NCBI GenBank assembly: GCA_964352475.1
Contig: CAYGSL010000016.1
Coordinates: forward strand, 17,068-81,067
From: JAUIET01 sp964352475
GTDB lineage: Bacteria; Pseudomonadota; Gammaproteobacteria; Pseudomonadales; JAUIET01
Length of the DNA: 64,000 nt
Direction of reading: 5' to 3'
Shown: piece after piece, positions 26,345 through 34,436 of the stretch
Layout: every line of letters begins with the position of its first letter
Numbering within the stretch: the first letter of the stretch is position 1
Translations under genes and position numbers: made by a program
The notes under the pieces: model-generated
What the model saw: only the letters and a program-made list of their open reading frames with translations
What the model was told of the DNA's origin: nothing
The model's database searches: none

Positions 26345-28595
26345 ATGCCTGTAAATCTACATCCACAATGATTCGATGCAAGGTTTGCTTGAATGCGAAC
26401 GCTCCTTCGTAATCATTACTGATGGGTGCGCCACTGTTTTCACCGCAGCGAATACCTGAGTTTGGCGAGTAGATTGGCCAGAGTTTTGGCAGGTGTGTGC
26501 TGCCGGCTGGCTTGCCATCAATTAACATGGCCAAGTCGGCCGAGCTTTCAGCGGTTTTGTTGAAGCGCAAAGTGAGTTGTTTGCTTCCTAACGGCACGCG
26601 AAGATTGGATCGCAATCGATAAACTTGTTCCCGGGTATACACGTAGACAAAATGCATCCAGCCATCTTGCATGTACCACTCGTACCCCATTGACCCATCG
26701 CCTGATGCAAGTAGTACACCGTCAGGACGTTTGGCGGTGATGATCACATCCGCCGTCATCTTGCTGTCGAAGTGATAAATATCGGGCGCGCTTAGACGAT
26801 CAAGGCGGGCCATCCCCGGGTAGAACGCATAACGCGCTCTGGGTGGCGGTACGCACTTCTCATACAAGGCGCCAAGATCGTGTTCCATTGGTAGCACGTC
26901 GTACTGCATGGCTTCTTCGAACCAAAGCGTAATCATATGTTTCAATCGCTCCGGATCCCGTTCCGCGAGATTATTCATCTCGGAGAAGTCGTGATCCAGA
27001 TTAAACAGCTCCCACACATCATCATCATAGTCACCGTCACCGTGGTGGCGGACAACTGCTTTCCAGCCATCAGCCCACAATGCGCGGTCGCCGGCGGTTT
27101 CAAAATACTGGATGGTCTTACTAGTGGGAGCCTTCGGTGAATCGAAAGCGTAGGCAAAACTACTGCCTTGTATTGGCAAAGCGCGCTGTCCATTTACTTG
27201 CTCGGGCACGTCTGCATTGATCATCTGCAGCAGACTGGGTACCACATCAATCGCGTGATGATATTGCTCAAGCAAGGTGTTCTCTGGTATCTGGCCGTTG
27301 CGCCAGCGCATGACCAGGGGTGAGCGGGTACCACCGCCATAGGTGTCAGCCTTGTACCAACGCAACGGCGTGTTACTGACCTGGGCCCAGCCTTTGGCGT
27401 ATTCGAACTGAGAATGCTCAGTGCCAATTGCATCAAAATGCTCAATGAGGTGTTCAGTGGTTTCATGTCCAAGATAGGCAGAGCGTCTCAAATCCAGTGT
27501 GCCAAGAGGTTGAGCACTGCCGGCAGCACCATTGTCGGATAACACCACAACGATCGTGTCATCCAACTGTTGCTCGCGTTCCAGAAAATTGATCAAACGC
27601 TCGAGCTGGTCATCGGTGTGTTCCAGCATGGCTGAATACACTTCCTGTCCGCGCGCCGCGATTTTTTGTTCGACAGGTGTGAGGCTGTCCCACGCGGGTA
27701 CACCTTCAGTGCGAGGGGCCAGCTCGGCATTCGCTGGAATGATGCCCATGCGTTTCTGGCGTGCAAATCGTGCGGCACGAATTTCGTCCCAGCCCTTGTC
27801 GTATTTACCTTTCTGGCGCCTTATGTAGTCATCAGGTGCATGGTGCGGAAAGTGGCAGGCGCCGAACGCCAAATACATGAAAAACGGCTTGTCGGGCGCG
27901 GCGGCCAAATGATCCTGTAGGTACTGGATGCCATGATTGACCAGGTCTTCACTAAGGTGATAATTGTCTGACTTGTCCGGGTATGCTGCGACCGTATTTT
28001 CAAAAAGTTCCGGGTGGAAATGATCCATCGCATTACCGTGGAATCCATACCAGCGGTCAAAGCCACGGCCAACCGGCCATAAATCGTAGGGGCCGGTCGC
28101 ATTCTGGTCGTCGATTTTAGATAAATGCCATTTACCGATCGCCAGATTGGTGTAGTCGTGCGGTTTTAGAATTTCTGCTAATGTTGCGGCGTCCTGGCGT
28201 ACCCAGCCTTGATAGCCAGGGAGATCTCTACCCCATTCGGCGATGTTTCCTACACCAACTGCATGCGCATTACGACCTGTGAGCAAACAGGCGCGCGTTG
28301 GCGCGCACAAGGCAGTTACGTGGAAGTTATTGAAGCGAGTACCTTCGCTTGCCAGTCTATCAATGCAACCAGTGCTGTGGTCTGCGCCATAAGGGCCGAA
28401 ATCAGAAAATCCTACATCATCAAGTACGGCGACCAGAATGTTGGGTCGTTTTTTTAGTTCACGTTTTTTCCAGGAATGCCCTTTGGGGTGTTGGAAGGCG
28501 CTGATTCGATTGTCTGCCGTCGCCTCAGCATTGATCGCTGTAGCGCCCAAGGCCATGGCGGTAGATTGCATAAACTTTCGTCGGTTAACCTTCAT
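26343..28595 (-). CDS. Tat-exported type I sulfatase (arylsulfatase)
   Basis: A 750-residue sulfatase. The N-terminus 'MKVNRRKFMQSTAMALG' is a twin-arginine signal. The sulfatase signature CAPTR begins at Cys97, the residue converted to formylglycine, followed by 'LLTGR'; metal-site Asp59-Asp60 lie in 'VAVLDDVG', and 'IGKWHL' and 'VLSDNG' are also present. It removes sulfate from an ester substrate in the periplasm. It is the last gene of the minus-strand operon headed by the bicupin, so its substrate is likely what the TonB receptor brings in. No maturation enzyme is seen in the window. Confidence 0.95.
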   Translation of the reverse strand: MKVNRRKFMQSTAMALGATAINAEATADNRISAFQHPKGHSWKKRELKKRPNILVAVLDDVGFSDFGPYGADHSTGCIDRLASEGTRFNNFHVTALCAPTRACLLTGRNAHAVGVGNIAEWGRDLPGYQGWVRQDAATLAEILKPHDYTNLAIGKWHLSKIDDQNATGPYDLWPVGRGFDRWYGFHGNAMDHFHPELFENTVAAYPDKSDNYHLSEDLVNHGIQYLQDHLAAAPDKPFFMYLAFGACHFPHHAPDDYIRRQKGKYDKGWDEIRAARFARQKRMGIIPANAELAPRTEGVPAWDSLTPVEQKIAARGQEVYSAMLEHTDDQLERLINFLEREQQLDDTIVVVLSDNGAAGSAQPLGTLDLRRSAYLGHETTEHLIEHFDAIGTEHSQFEYAKGWAQVSNTPLRWYKADTYGGGTRSPLVMRWRNGQIPENTLLEQYHHAIDVVPSLLQMINADVPEQVNGQRALPIQGSSFAYAFDSPKAPTSKTIQYFETAGDRALWADGWKAVVRHHGDGDYDDDVWELFNLDHDFSEMNNLAERDPERLKHMITLWFEEAMQYDVLPMEHDLGALYEKCVPPPRARYAFYPGMARLDRLSAPDIYHFDSKMTADVIITAKRPDGVLLASGDGSMGYEWYMQDGWMHFVYVYTREQVYRLRSNLRVPLGSKQLTLRFNKTAESSADLAMLIDGKPAGSTHLPKLWPIYSPNSGIRCGENSGAPISNDYEGAFAFKQTLHRIIVDVDLQA

Positions 28596-28619
28596 CAGTT
28601 GCTCCGCCCACTATTTCGT

Positions 28620-29615
28620 TCAAATATCCAATCTGGCAAATACATCCAGGCCTTGTTGCAGTAGCCAATAGGGGAAATCAATCAACACCCAGTTCTCAGC
28701 AAGCTTGTCGCCTTCACGACGATAAATATCTACCACGCGCATATCCGCGCGTACGTTATTGCCTGGTAAGCCAAGAAACCCGCCGGTAGGTGTATTGGTA
28801 AGATTTGGCCAACCGAAAAACCCCGCATAATGTCCCTCAGCGAAGCGGGCAATATGGCCATTGAATACTTTGTCTTTCAGGTTTGTCCTAAATGGGTATT
28901 GGTGTTGCAGTTGGTAACGAGGGATGGTGTAGCTAGCCCCAATGCCTTCCGGGCCATACCAGATCATATCGTCGGTCCAGTGTTCAGCAAGAAATTCTGG
29001 TGGTGGCATTTGATCTTCTTGTTTATTCAAGTTGGTCAGGCTGTCAATCATTGCGTTAACCAAAGCCATTGTTTTGGTCGTGTCGCTGGCGCTCTGTGCG
29101 TCAAACAGTTCACCGTCATTCGTTCTAGGGCCAGGGTAAATAAACGATGCACCGGTTTGCGGGGGCAGGGGATACACGCCGGCCTGGCGCATTACGCTTA
29201 GAATGTCGCAGAAGAACCCTGTTCGAGTGATTTTTCCGTCCTGCACGCAGTTAAACTCTGCATAGCGCAGAAAGACCATTTTTCCAGTGGGTGGAATGCC
29301 TAGCCAGGGTTTGTCAAATAAGCCTAACAGTTGGCCCATACTGCAAACCCATTCGCTGCCGTCTTTTTCAACTTGGCCTGCGAAAAAGATGTCTTGCCTT
29401 CTTTGCACCGGCGACCACGCCGCAAGCAGTGGCTGCCAGAAAGCCGAGGCCACGGCCTCAGCACCGTCTTGTTCACCAAACGGATGAACGCCATACCAGT
29501 GGTAATCGTCTGAAACATATTGGTCAATTGTTGCCGTAATAGTCGCTGTACTGGCAGTGTCTCGTGCAGCGAAGTAGTCTAGAACCAGCTGTTTGTTGGC
29601 TTGGAAATCCGGCAT
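28620..29615 (-). CDS. tandem SnoaL-like (NTF2-fold) protein
   Basis: A 331-residue protein with two SnoaL-like domains. The first half ends 'GFFCDILSVMRQAGVYPLP' and the second 'WVLIDFPYWLLQQGLDVFARL', mirroring the two halves of the protein at 17525-18562 ('CLLDYVDLIQQAGIELFP' and 'WVFVDMIHLYRQFGIDLF'). The two are clear paralogues. It lies between the amidohydrolase and the sulfatase on the same strand with 12- and 24-base gaps. Function unknown; a cyclase, hydrolase or isomerase role is possible. Confidence 0.82.
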   Translation of the reverse strand: MPDFQANKQLVLDYFAARDTASTATITATIDQYVSDDYHWYGVHPFGEQDGAEAVASAFWQPLLAAWSPVQRRQDIFFAGQVEKDGSEWVCSMGQLLGLFDKPWLGIPPTGKMVFLRYAEFNCVQDGKITRTGFFCDILSVMRQAGVYPLPPQTGASFIYPGPRTNDGELFDAQSASDTTKTMALVNAMIDSLTNLNKQEDQMPPPEFLAEHWTDDMIWYGPEGIGASYTIPRYQLQHQYPFRTNLKDKVFNGHIARFAEGHYAGFFGWPNLTNTPTGGFLGLPGNNVRADMRVVDIYRREGDKLAENWVLIDFPYWLLQQGLDVFARLDI

Positions 29616-29627
29616 TACATCGTGCCC

Positions 29628-30548
29628 TTATAGTGAGTAAAAGTTCGCGCAAGTTTTATAAAAAAGGTGGTCTCGTTCATCAGGTGAGTACTGCTCAGTC
29701 AGTGTGAAGTAAGCGTGCCACAGCGATTGATAGTCTGTATGCAATTTATCTACAGGAAAGTTCGAACCGAACATACAGCGCTCCGTGCCGAACATTTCTA
29801 TTACTGTATCGACCACCGGGCGCAGAGAGTCGACTGTCCAGCTGTGATCAAACATGCTCAAGCCGGATATTTTGCAAACCGTATTGGGTAATGACGCGAG
29901 CTTGCTCAGGCCTTGCTTCCACATTAGCCAACCTTCTGTGTCGCGGTACCATGGAGAGCCGCAGTGGCAGATAGCGACCGGCAGTTGGTCTATACCTGAC
30001 AATACGGTGTGCATGGCTTCCATTTGATCGGGGATTAGCTGAAGGTCAAAGCGAAGGCCGCGCTGCGCCAAATCCCGCAGTCCTCGCTGCCAATCGGCAT
30101 TGCTAATTAATGCGTCAGTGCCTGTCTGTTTGTCTTCTTCAGGGGCTCTGCCAACGATTTGCCGAATACCGCGCAGCGCGTCTAGCTCATGAAGTTGATC
30201 GAGCATGTATGAGCGATCCGTTTTCTCAAGAGCACAATAAGCAACTAGTGCAGTGGGGTAGTCGCTGCTATCCACCTTGCTCTGCACCCACTGCGATTCG
30301 GCAAGATGTTGATCGTCTGCAGCGCCCACCTGGATATGAACACTTTTGCGTATAGGCAGATCGCCAATATCAGCTTTAAAATCAGCAGGAAGATAATTTT
30401 TTTGAATCGGAGTTGGGTTGCCAAAAAAGCGCTTTACACCTTTTGCTGCAAGCCATGGGTAATGCACGGCATTGAGGTCCCAGAGATGATGGTGGGCATC
30501 GATAATTGTGTGGTGGCCAGCGCTGGGTGGCATATTAAGCCTTGGCAT
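29628..30548 (-). CDS. amidohydrolase-2 family hydrolase (lactonase/PDC hydrolase-like)
   Basis: A 306-residue metal hydrolase of the COG3618 type that includes L-fuconolactonase, and is related to 2-pyrone-4,6-dicarboxylate hydrolase. The metal-binding 'IDAHHHLWDL' is near residue 16, 'CHCGSP' carries a further His, and 'FGSNFPVDKL' the late Asp. It should open a lactone or split a carboxylated aromatic. The ATG at 30548 overlaps the previous gene stop by 14 bases; the ATG at 30533 is an alternative that removes the overlap. Confidence 0.88.
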   Translation of the reverse strand: MPRLNMPPSAGHHTIIDAHHHLWDLNAVHYPWLAAKGVKRFFGNPTPIQKNYLPADFKADIGDLPIRKSVHIQVGAADDQHLAESQWVQSKVDSSDYPTALVAYCALEKTDRSYMLDQLHELDALRGIRQIVGRAPEEDKQTGTDALISNADWQRGLRDLAQRGLRFDLQLIPDQMEAMHTVLSGIDQLPVAICHCGSPWYRDTEGWLMWKQGLSKLASLPNTVCKISGLSMFDHSWTVDSLRPVVDTVIEMFGTERCMFGSNFPVDKLHTDYQSLWHAYFTLTEQYSPDERDHLFYKTCANFYSL

Positions 30549-31581
30549 TCCTCGCGCGGTTTATTTCGACGAGAATGGATAACTCGTCGAACACTGTCCA
30601 TTCTTCTTCGATTAACCCATCAACAACCCGATAATGGCTTTCGCCAATTATTAGTACTTCGCTACCGCTTGGTTCACCCCACAGTACGGGGCCAGTGTGT
30701 AGCCCACTCATCGTCCAGCGTGCGGCTACGTCGGTTCCACCGGACTTTGCTGGTTGCTCACAGACATAATCAACTGACAGTTTCAGCGAGGAAAGCGTGC
30801 CAAGAAATTCCATATAGAATTGCACGATCGCTTCATGGCCTTGTCGCTCACGATTAGCCGAAGCATGCAGGGCGGCGTCTTTGGCGTACACTTGAAATAC
30901 ATCGCCAACCATTCGCGCGTTCCAGATATTCTGTAAGCTGGCTACAATTAACTCGCTGGCTGAGTCAGAATACGCTGTTCTGGTATGGATAACGCAATTG
31001 CCGAGTCGCTCAAGTTCGTTTTTTTTCCACTGAACGAAACGATCATTCGATGGTAGCTCGGATTTCTGTTGGGCAATTTCCAGCGGGTCAAACCCCAGTT
31101 GCTCGGCAAGAGAATAATTGTCTCGAACCAGCCACTCTTCAATCACCTTGTTATCTTTCACAACACAGTGGGCGATAACCGCTATCGTTGCTTCTTTGCC
31201 AGTGGCGGGGCCAAGGTCGCTGGTACCCAGGTTGGTCATGTGGGTTTTTATTCTATGGGAAGAATAAAAACCGTTCTCAGCATCGCCACCCCAGATAATG
31301 TTGTCGGCATGCAGTGTTCTGTCTGGAAAAGCCGATAAGGTTGTTAAGGTGTTTTGCACAACCTCTTCAGCGCCAATCGTAATGCCCGCCAATGTGTACA
31401 CGGGGCAATCATCTGAATAATAGTCGTAGCACAAACCGACTTGCTTGCCCTCCCAGATGCGGTAGGTAATTCTGAGTATGTAGTCGACAAGGTCAGTAAA
31501 CTCAGCGTCGAAGCCAGCCATGTTGCCGCTTGATTCTGTTTTTGACGGTGCACTGTCGTAGTGGTTATCTAATCGATTCAT
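30535..31581 (-). CDS. tandem SnoaL-like (NTF2-fold) protein
   Basis: A 348-residue protein with two NTF2-like domains, about residues 28-160 and 205-340. It has 'GLCYDYYSDDCPVYTLAG' and 'TLSAFPDRTLHADNIIWGGD' in the first and 'EEEWTVFDELSILVEI' in the last strand-helix of the second. It is less similar to the proteins at 17525 and 28620 than those are to each other. It sits 36 bases downstream of the bicupin and overlaps the amidohydrolase, in the operon controlled from near operator E. The reaction is unknown. Confidence 0.8.
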   Translation of the reverse strand: MNRLDNHYDSAPSKTESSGNMAGFDAEFTDLVDYILRITYRIWEGKQVGLCYDYYSDDCPVYTLAGITIGAEEVVQNTLTTLSAFPDRTLHADNIIWGGDAENGFYSSHRIKTHMTNLGTSDLGPATGKEATIAVIAHCVVKDNKVIEEWLVRDNYSLAEQLGFDPLEIAQQKSELPSNDRFVQWKKNELERLGNCVIHTRTAYSDSASELIVASLQNIWNARMVGDVFQVYAKDAALHASANRERQGHEAIVQFYMEFLGTLSSLKLSVDYVCEQPAKSGGTDVAARWTMSGLHTGPVLWGEPSGSEVLIIGESHYRVVDGLIEEEWTVFDELSILVEINRARNAKA

Positions 31582-31617
31582 AATGTTCCAGGCACAGCAG
31601 GGGACGATTGTGCGTGT

Positions 31618-32643
31618 TCAGGAAAAACTGGCGGCAGTGGGTTGGTCGCCGCGGCGCACAACAATAATATCAGCTTGCGAGCTTGCAGGATTACTAAACG
31701 ATCGTTGGCAGCCCACCGGTGTAGTGAACAGATCACCTTTTTTCAGTACGAAGTCTTCGCCATCGGCCACCACGCGCAGTTCACCTGCCTGAACAATGAG
31801 TACCTCTTCTTCATGGCGCGCGTGCGGTGGCACGTTTGCCCCGCTATCAAGGAGTAAACGGCGCACGCTAAAACGATGTGGCCAGCTCATTTTTCCAGCT
31901 GCAATCTTTTCCGCAGCGTTGTCGCATCCGATAACGGCTATTTCCTGAATGCCTTCAAATGCACTTAAGCCTCCCTTGTTTGCATTTTTTAATTCATCAG
32001 CGCGCATCACACACGCTTGCATTTCTTCCAGGCTTCGCGGCGGATACCCAGCCAATTCGGCTGAGGTGCTGGGAGCGGCAGGAACGCCGTCTTCGGGGAT
32101 GCTGGCGCCTGCGGCTGTATCGATAAGTCGGCCATCTTCAAGCAACACCAAACCATGCTCAGCCGCTGCTTCGTACACGTAAGGCGCCCAAACTACATGA
32201 CCGGCAGTGCCGTCTTCATTCAAACCTAATACGCTGAAAATCATGCCATCATCGGCGCCAACGTTTTCAAATCCACGGAACATCCTGGTGGGCAATGAAA
32301 TCGTATCGCCTTCGCTTAAAACCACCTGGCCCTGTTCGCCACGCTCGCCCCAGGTAAACTGCCAGTCACCCTTATGAATTACAAACACTTCTTCGGTGTC
32401 GTGACTGTGGTGGGAGTTTTTGCAACCTTTGGGTTGGCGGGCGGCGCCGATATCAAAACCGTGGGCCACAGCGATGTGAACAACCTGGTCCGGGTTTTCG
32501 GCAACACCTGCACCGATCAAGCAGAAGTTCTCCTTTTGATCACTACCTGGTGTGCGGGCATCAATAAATGCGGTTTTGCACGGCTCCATATCTTCGAATC
32601 GCACAATGCGCTGGGTAATGGATAGATCTGGGCTGCTGCTCAT
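31618..32643 (-). CDS. bicupin domain protein
   Basis: About 341 residues with two cupin barrels. The first has 'NSHHSHDTEEVFVIHKGDW', with His and Glu metal ligands; the second has 'VPPHARHEEEVLIVQAGEL' and 'GDLFTTPVG'. Both keep the His-x-His...Glu pattern, so both may bind metal. Dioxygenase, isomerase or sugar-binding roles are all possible. It is first in the cupin-SnoaL-amidohydrolase-SnoaL-sulfatase operon. The start is uncertain: ATGs at 32697, 32667, 32661 and 32643 are in frame; 32643 or 32661 is favoured because operator E (32701-32719) abuts the longest form. Confidence 0.84.
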   Translation of the reverse strand: MSSSPDLSITQRIVRFEDMEPCKTAFIDARTPGSDQKENFCLIGAGVAENPDQVVHIAVAHGFDIGAARQPKGCKNSHHSHDTEEVFVIHKGDWQFTWGERGEQGQVVLSEGDTISLPTRMFRGFENVGADDGMIFSVLGLNEDGTAGHVVWAPYVYEAAAEHGLVLLEDGRLIDTAAGASIPEDGVPAAPSTSAELAGYPPRSLEEMQACVMRADELKNANKGGLSAFEGIQEIAVIGCDNAAEKIAAGKMSWPHRFSVRRLLLDSGANVPPHARHEEEVLIVQAGELRVVADGEDFVLKKGDLFTTPVGCQRSFSNPASSQADIIVVRRGDQPTAASFS

Positions 32644-32700
32644 AGGTTTGATCGGTCTCATAAACATCGCGAATTTACACCCACGATATCTCGCCATAGT

Positions 32701-32719
32701 AATGTACTACGAATGCAAT
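32701..32719 (-). promoter_or_regulatory. operator E, shared dyad motif
   Basis: On the minus strand ATTGCATTCGTAGTACATT, one base different from operator D. It lies 57 bases upstream of the favoured bicupin ATG at 32643. A TTGACC hexamer lies just upstream on the minus strand (32731-32736), so the operator would overlap the -10 region. Confidence 0.7.
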
Positions 32720-32892
32720 ATTCAAGTAGCTACCGGTCAATAATGTAAATATCCGTTGCGAAGTGGCTAAACCCCCCGCGGTCCAATACTCCGGAAGCTG
32801 TAACCGGCAAGCAATGTCTAGATTGTGTACAAAGACTTTATAAAACAAGTAATTAGCGCGTGGGAACTTGCTGAAGCAGTGCTGGGTTTTTC

Positions 32893-32921
32893 TTGACCAA
32901 TAGCCTAGAAGTTCGTAAACT
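32893..32921 (+). promoter_or_regulatory. sigma-70 type promoter
   Basis: TTGACC (32893-32898), a 17-base spacer, then TAAACT (32916-32921). The predicted start is near 32928, inside operator F. No protein gene follows on this strand before the terminator at 33030. Confidence 0.5.
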
Positions 32922-32926
32922 GGTGC

Positions 32927-32945
32927 AATGAATTCGAAGTCAATT
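32927..32945. promoter_or_regulatory. operator F, shared dyad motif
   Basis: AATGAATTCGAAGTCAATT, matching operator A at 16 of 19 positions, with the right half GAAGTCAA identical. It overlaps the predicted transcription start, a classical repressor position. Confidence 0.6.
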
Positions 32946-33030
32946 TGATATCGTATTTGTTGTTTTCGAATTCACCCTCCCGATTCCTCGCGGGAGGGAA
33001 TGTTAGAGGGCCTTATGGCCCTCTTTTTTT
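32928..33030 (+). ncRNA. candidate small RNA, about 100 nt
   Basis: A transcript from the promoter at 32893-32921 would run about 100 bases into two hairpins: CCCTCCCG / CGGGAGGG (32975-32998) and AGAGGGCC-TTAT-GGCCCTCT (33005-33024) with a T tail. No ORF longer than six codons with a start lies inside. An alternative is a promoter and terminator left after loss of a gene. No known RNA family was recognised. Confidence 0.4.
33005..33030 (+). terminator. Rho-independent terminator
   Basis: Eight-base stem AGAGGGCC / GGCCCTCT with a TTAT loop and seven T. The T run exists only on the plus strand, so it serves plus-strand transcription although no plus-strand protein gene lies upstream within 0.3 kb. 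A separate GC-rich hairpin directly precedes it. Confidence 0.9.
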
Positions 33031-33071
33031 AGGGTAGCGAAAGACCGGGAATCGCAGATCGATACTTCCGG

Positions 33072-33821
33072 TTAACGAGCGTATGTGGTTTCCAGATACT
33101 CGACTATTTCACCCGACTCAAACAGTTCAGTGCCCGTATTCGGGTCAATCAAATAGGGAATAGCTATTTTCCCGGCGCGTCGTTGAAGCTCTTGTCGATT
33201 GACCAGCGCCGGTTCGGACTCAATGCCCAGAGAATCCCGCACACCCGGTGGAACCCAGTCACGCCAGGTCGTGCGCCCGGCATTGCGCAAAATATAGGGA
33301 ATTTCCAGCTCGGTCAGTTTTTCGCGAACCAGGCGGGCAAACGGGCTGCTTTCAAAGCTGTATAGCTCCAGCATTTTTTCCGGCATTGTCGAATCTTTCA
33401 GGCGCAAGCCCAAACCTGGTCGCAAAGCAGATGCCAGCGACGAGCCAATTTTTTGCAGCGCCTCAGCACGCCATTTGAAGGGTACTGGCCGTTCTGCATA
33501 GGTCTCATAGAGATAGGCAACGGTATCCACAGACTCGTACAACTGAGTCCCTGTATTTGGGTCCACTAGGTACGGGAATTGCGCTTTGCCGCCCATTTCA
33601 ATAACTTTTGGCCGAAATCGCGTTCCCTTCTTGGGGCAGGGGTACACCACGGCATCAATATCCAGCTCAGTTAACGCCTCACGAGTAATGCGGCAAAAAG
33701 GGCAGCCCTCCATGTCGTACAACTCCAGCATTTTCGCTGGCTTTTTTGCGGCGGGTTCAACGCTTATTCCGATACCCGGGCGTACAAACGTAGCCAGTGC
33801 GGAGGAGAGAACATTTAACAT
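33072..33821 (-). CDS. tandem glutathione S-transferase N-terminal (thioredoxin-fold) protein
   Basis: A 249-residue protein made of two repeated thioredoxin-fold GST-N domains, about residues 31-110 and 150-248. The first has a glutaredoxin-like CPFC site ('YDMEGCPFCRITREAL'), the second has SPFA in the same place ('YSFESSPFARLVREKL'). Both end with 'YLVDPNTGT.LYES' or 'YLIDPNTGTELFES'. No GST C-terminal helical domain is present. It may reduce disulfides or glutathionylated compounds, with only the first site redox-active. It stands alone between a terminator and slyD. Confidence 0.88.
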   Translation of the reverse strand: MLNVLSSALATFVRPGIGISVEPAAKKPAKMLELYDMEGCPFCRITREALTELDIDAVVYPCPKKGTRFRPKVIEMGGKAQFPYLVDPNTGTQLYESVDTVAYLYETYAERPVPFKWRAEALQKIGSSLASALRPGLGLRLKDSTMPEKMLELYSFESSPFARLVREKLTELEIPYILRNAGRTTWRDWVPPGVRDSLGIESEPALVNRQELQRRAGKIAIPYLIDPNTGTELFESGEIVEYLETTYAR

Positions 33822-33878
33822 AACTATTTTCCTCTTACAGAGAGTGTAAAGCGATTTTGACGAGTGTAGTGGAGGGGG

Positions 33879-34361
33879 TTAGTGCTGATGGCCGCCCACG
33901 CCATGCGCGTGGCCATGTGACAACTCCTCAGCACTCGCCTCACGAACATCAATAATCTCGATATCAAAACTGAGATCCACGCCGGCAAGCGGGTGGTTGG
34001 CGTCTACATCCACATTGAATTTGCCGACTTTGACGATGGTAACGTCTCGCGGACCGTTGTCGGTGTTGATCTTAACCGCCATGCCAGGCTTGAGCCGACC
34101 CTTGTTCATCAAATGCTTGATGGGCACACGCTGATTTGAGCCTTCCTTGCGAGCGCCGTACGCTTTGCTGGCCGGTATATCTGCAGTGAAGATATCGCCC
34201 TGGCTTTTTCCCGTCATTGCTTCTTCCAGGCCGCGGATAACACCGCGATAACCATGTAAATAGGCAACCGGGTCGCCATTTCTTGAGGTTTCAAGTTCAG
34301 TGCCTTCACTGTTTGAGAGTCGATAGTGGAAGCTGACCACGCAGTCTTTCTGAATTTCCAA
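33879..34361 (-). CDS. slyD: FKBP-type peptidyl-prolyl isomerase SlyD
   Basis: A 160-residue SlyD-like chaperone and prolyl isomerase. It opens 'IQKDCVVSFHYRLSNSEG', has the FKBP 'PVAYLHGYRGVIRGLEEAM', then the inserted flap and 'DVDANHPLAGVDLSFDIEI', the family signature. The C-terminus is His-rich (HGHAHGVGGHQH), able to bind nickel or other metals, though shorter than in E. coli. It acts in the cytoplasm. It is divergent from the PQQ-type gene. Confidence 0.95.
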   Translation of the reverse strand: MEIQKDCVVSFHYRLSNSEGTELETSRNGDPVAYLHGYRGVIRGLEEAMTGKSQGDIFTADIPASKAYGARKEGSNQRVPIKHLMNKGRLKPGMAVKINTDNGPRDVTIVKVGKFNVDVDANHPLAGVDLSFDIEIIDVREASAEELSHGHAHGVGGHQH

Positions 34362-34436
34362 AGAGGTTCCTTATACAGACATTGCCAAGTAGCAAGATAG
34401 TGTCAGGTATTTGGCCTGTGCTTGTAAACTCTTGCC

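Larger units (their letters stand above)
32744..33071. other. 328-bp intergenic region without protein genes
   Basis: No convincing ORF on either strand. The left part is plain AT-rich sequence; the right part holds a promoter, operator F, two hairpins and a terminator, described separately. It separates the minus-strand bicupin operon from the minus-strand GST gene. Confidence 0.7.
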
